Shown piece after piece: positions 63,101-64,000 of a stretch of 64,000 nucleotides of DNA (position 1 is its first letter; the number at the start of each line of letters is the position of its first letter). The notes beneath the pieces were generated by a model. It ran no database searches. It was not told the DNA's origin and saw only the letters and a list, made by a program, of their open reading frames with translations. The position numbers were made by a program, and so were the translations under genes. The stretch is from Brassica napus (Eukaryota > Streptophyta > Magnoliopsida > Brassicales > Brassicaceae): the NCBI RefSeq assembly GCF_020379485.1, contig NC_063452.1, forward strand, positions 34,433,608 to 34,497,607. The letters run 5' to 3'.

Positions 63101-64000
63101 TTTCCTGTTTGGGAATATGACAACTTCTTCGTCATTCTAATCAAACCAGGATGAGTCACGATGTAAGAAGCTTGATTTGGATACATAAAGTAGTGGAGAA
63201 TCACCAGGAAGTTGAATAAATCTCATAGGAGTTAGGATGAAGAAGCTATCCCACTTTCAAATCAGGTGATCCCAGTTTTCCTGTTTGGGAATATGACAAC
63301 TTCTTCGTCATTCTAATCAAACCAGGATGAGTCGCGATGTAAGAAGCTTGATTTGGATACATAAAGTAGTGGAGAATCACCAGGAAGTTGAATAAATCTC
63401 ATAGGAGTTAGGATGAAGAAGCTATCCCACTTTCAAATCAGGTGATCCCAGTTTTCCTGTTTGGGAATATGACAACTTCTTCGTCATTCTAATCAAACCA
63501 GGATGAATCACGATGTAAGAAGCTTGATTTGGATACATAAAGTAGTGGAGAATCACCAGGAAGTTGAATAAATCTCATAGGAGTTAGGATGAAGAAGCTA
63601 TCCCACTTTCAAATCAGGTGATCCCAGTTTTCCTGTTTGGGAATATGACAACTTCTTCGTCATTCTAATCAAACCAGGATGAGTCTCGATGTAAGAAGCT
63701 TGATTTGGATACATAAAGTAGTGGAGAATCACCAGGAAGTTGAATAAATCTCATAGGAGTTAGGATGAAGAAGCTATCCCACTTTCAAATCAGGTGATCC
63801 CAGTTTTCCTGTTTGGGAATATGACAACTTCTTCGTCATTCTAATCAAACCAGGATGAGTCACGATGTAAGAAGCTTGATTTGGATACATAAAGTAGTGG
63901 AGAATCACCAGGAAGTTGAATAAATCTCATAGGAGTTAGGATGAAGAAGCTATCCCACTTTCAAATCAGGTGATCCCAGTTTTCCTGTTTGGGAATATGA
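57100..64000 (+). repeat. Highly homogeneous satellite sub-block
   Basis: About 39 monomers that are nearly identical except at the site before ATGTAAG, which alternates irregularly among GAGTCTCG, GAGTCACG and a few GAGTCGCG or GAATCACG. Unit lengths are almost always exactly 176 bp. The GGAGATACACC marker at 57742 and 60557 (2815 bp, about 16 units) and at 55111 hints at a longer period, but neighbouring states agree only partly. The low divergence suggests recent amplification. Confidence 0.75.
63520..63695 (+). repeat. Representative 176-bp satellite monomer
   Basis: A reference unit for reading the array, from the HindIII site at 63520 to the base before the next one at 63696; the one after is at 63872, so both intervals are exactly 176 bp. 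Order of landmarks from AAGCTT: TTGATTTGGATACATAAAG, GTAGTGGAGAATCACC, GGAAGTTGAATAAATC, ATAGGAGTTAGGATGAAGAAG, the TCCCACTTTCAA stretch, GTGATCCCAG, TTTTCCTGTTTGGGAA, CTTCTTCGTCATTCTAATC, CAAACCAGGATG, a hypervariable tetranucleotide, and ATGTAAG. Variation between monomers concentrates in four places: the base after GTGGA, the ATAAATNTCAT junction, the AAAKCARGKGATCC stretch, and the CG-containing site before ATGTAAG. Confidence 0.9.

Larger units (their letters stand above)
50891..64000 (+). repeat. CentBr-like satellite array, right block (distinct subtype)
   Basis: About 75 further monomers of the same satellite in the same orientation, running off the right edge of the window. The subtype differs from most of the left block. 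It has GGAGAATCACC rather than GGACAATCACC, ATCTCATAGG rather than ATTTCATAGG, AAATCAGGTGATCCC (no BamHI site), GGGAATATGAC, and GAGTCTCG or GAGTCACG before ATGTAAG. HindIII sites remain at nearly every unit. The first 4.6 kb has many single-base deletions, whereas from about 57.1 kb adjacent monomers are nearly identical. Both blocks clearly belong to one family. Whether they match the published CentBr1/CentBr2 division cannot be decided without reference sequences. No gene is seen. Confidence 0.93.

Noticed and set aside
63828..63850. CENP-B-box-like motif starting at TTCG
   Set aside because: TTCGTCATTCTAATC lacks the required A and CGGG positions of the mammalian box, and plants are not known to use it.
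1..64000. CRISPR array
   Set aside because: Repeats are contiguous 176-bp units without unique spacers, and the sequence is clearly a plant satellite.
1..64000. Telomere-type or interstitial TTTAGGG repeats
   Set aside because: TTTGGGAA in the monomer is a single conserved segment, not a tandem heptamer; no TTTAGGG run was seen.

Overview
This window is almost entirely a plant centromeric satellite array. The unit is about 176 bp and most copies carry one HindIII site (AAGCTT). I recognise it as the CentBr-type (HindIII) centromere satellite of Brassica and close relatives such as Raphanus. The assignment to Brassiceae rests on recognising the monomer and could not be checked by a search. 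No protein-coding gene, tRNA, rRNA or CRISPR array can be supported. The few short open frames are read-through of satellite monomers, or of a retrotransposon LTR, and are not genes.

Layout: (1) 1-49555 is a head-to-tail satellite array, all in one orientation, roughly 280 monomers. Most copies have a BamHI-containing variant (AAGCAAGGGATCCC) and GGACAATCACC. It has nested long-period structure. There is an 18-monomer higher-order repeat at 1-6218. A related 18-mer recurs at about 42.56-48.56 kb, where shared markers are exactly 3167 bp apart. A 27-monomer (about 4.74 kb) duplication spans about 28.3-35.7 kb, and a recurrent four-monomer cassette is scattered through the middle. Truncated monomers and small duplications are embedded and serve as markers. 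(2) 49556-50790 is non-satellite: one LTR of a retrotransposon inserted in the minus orientation (proposed LTR 49556-50734), with a minus-strand TATA box and an array of seven TACGTA-centred palindromes, plus about 56 bp of internal sequence. (3) 50791-50890 is an assembly gap of exactly 100 N, so the real size is unknown. (4) 50891-64000 is again the same satellite in the same orientation, about 75 monomers, but of a distinct subtype (AAATCAGGTGATCCC, GGAGAATCACC, GAGTCTCG or GAGTCACG). It is indel-rich just after the gap and very homogeneous towards the right end.

How it fits together: the picture is a centromere core or its edge, in which satellite units are homogenised by local amplification of multi-monomer blocks. 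A retroelement landed in an older, decayed stretch, and the gap joins two satellite subfamilies. The features with most possible biology are the higher-order repeats, a nested inverted repeat in every monomer, and a hypervariable site next to a nearly invariant CG site. I found no sign of an undescribed gene system.
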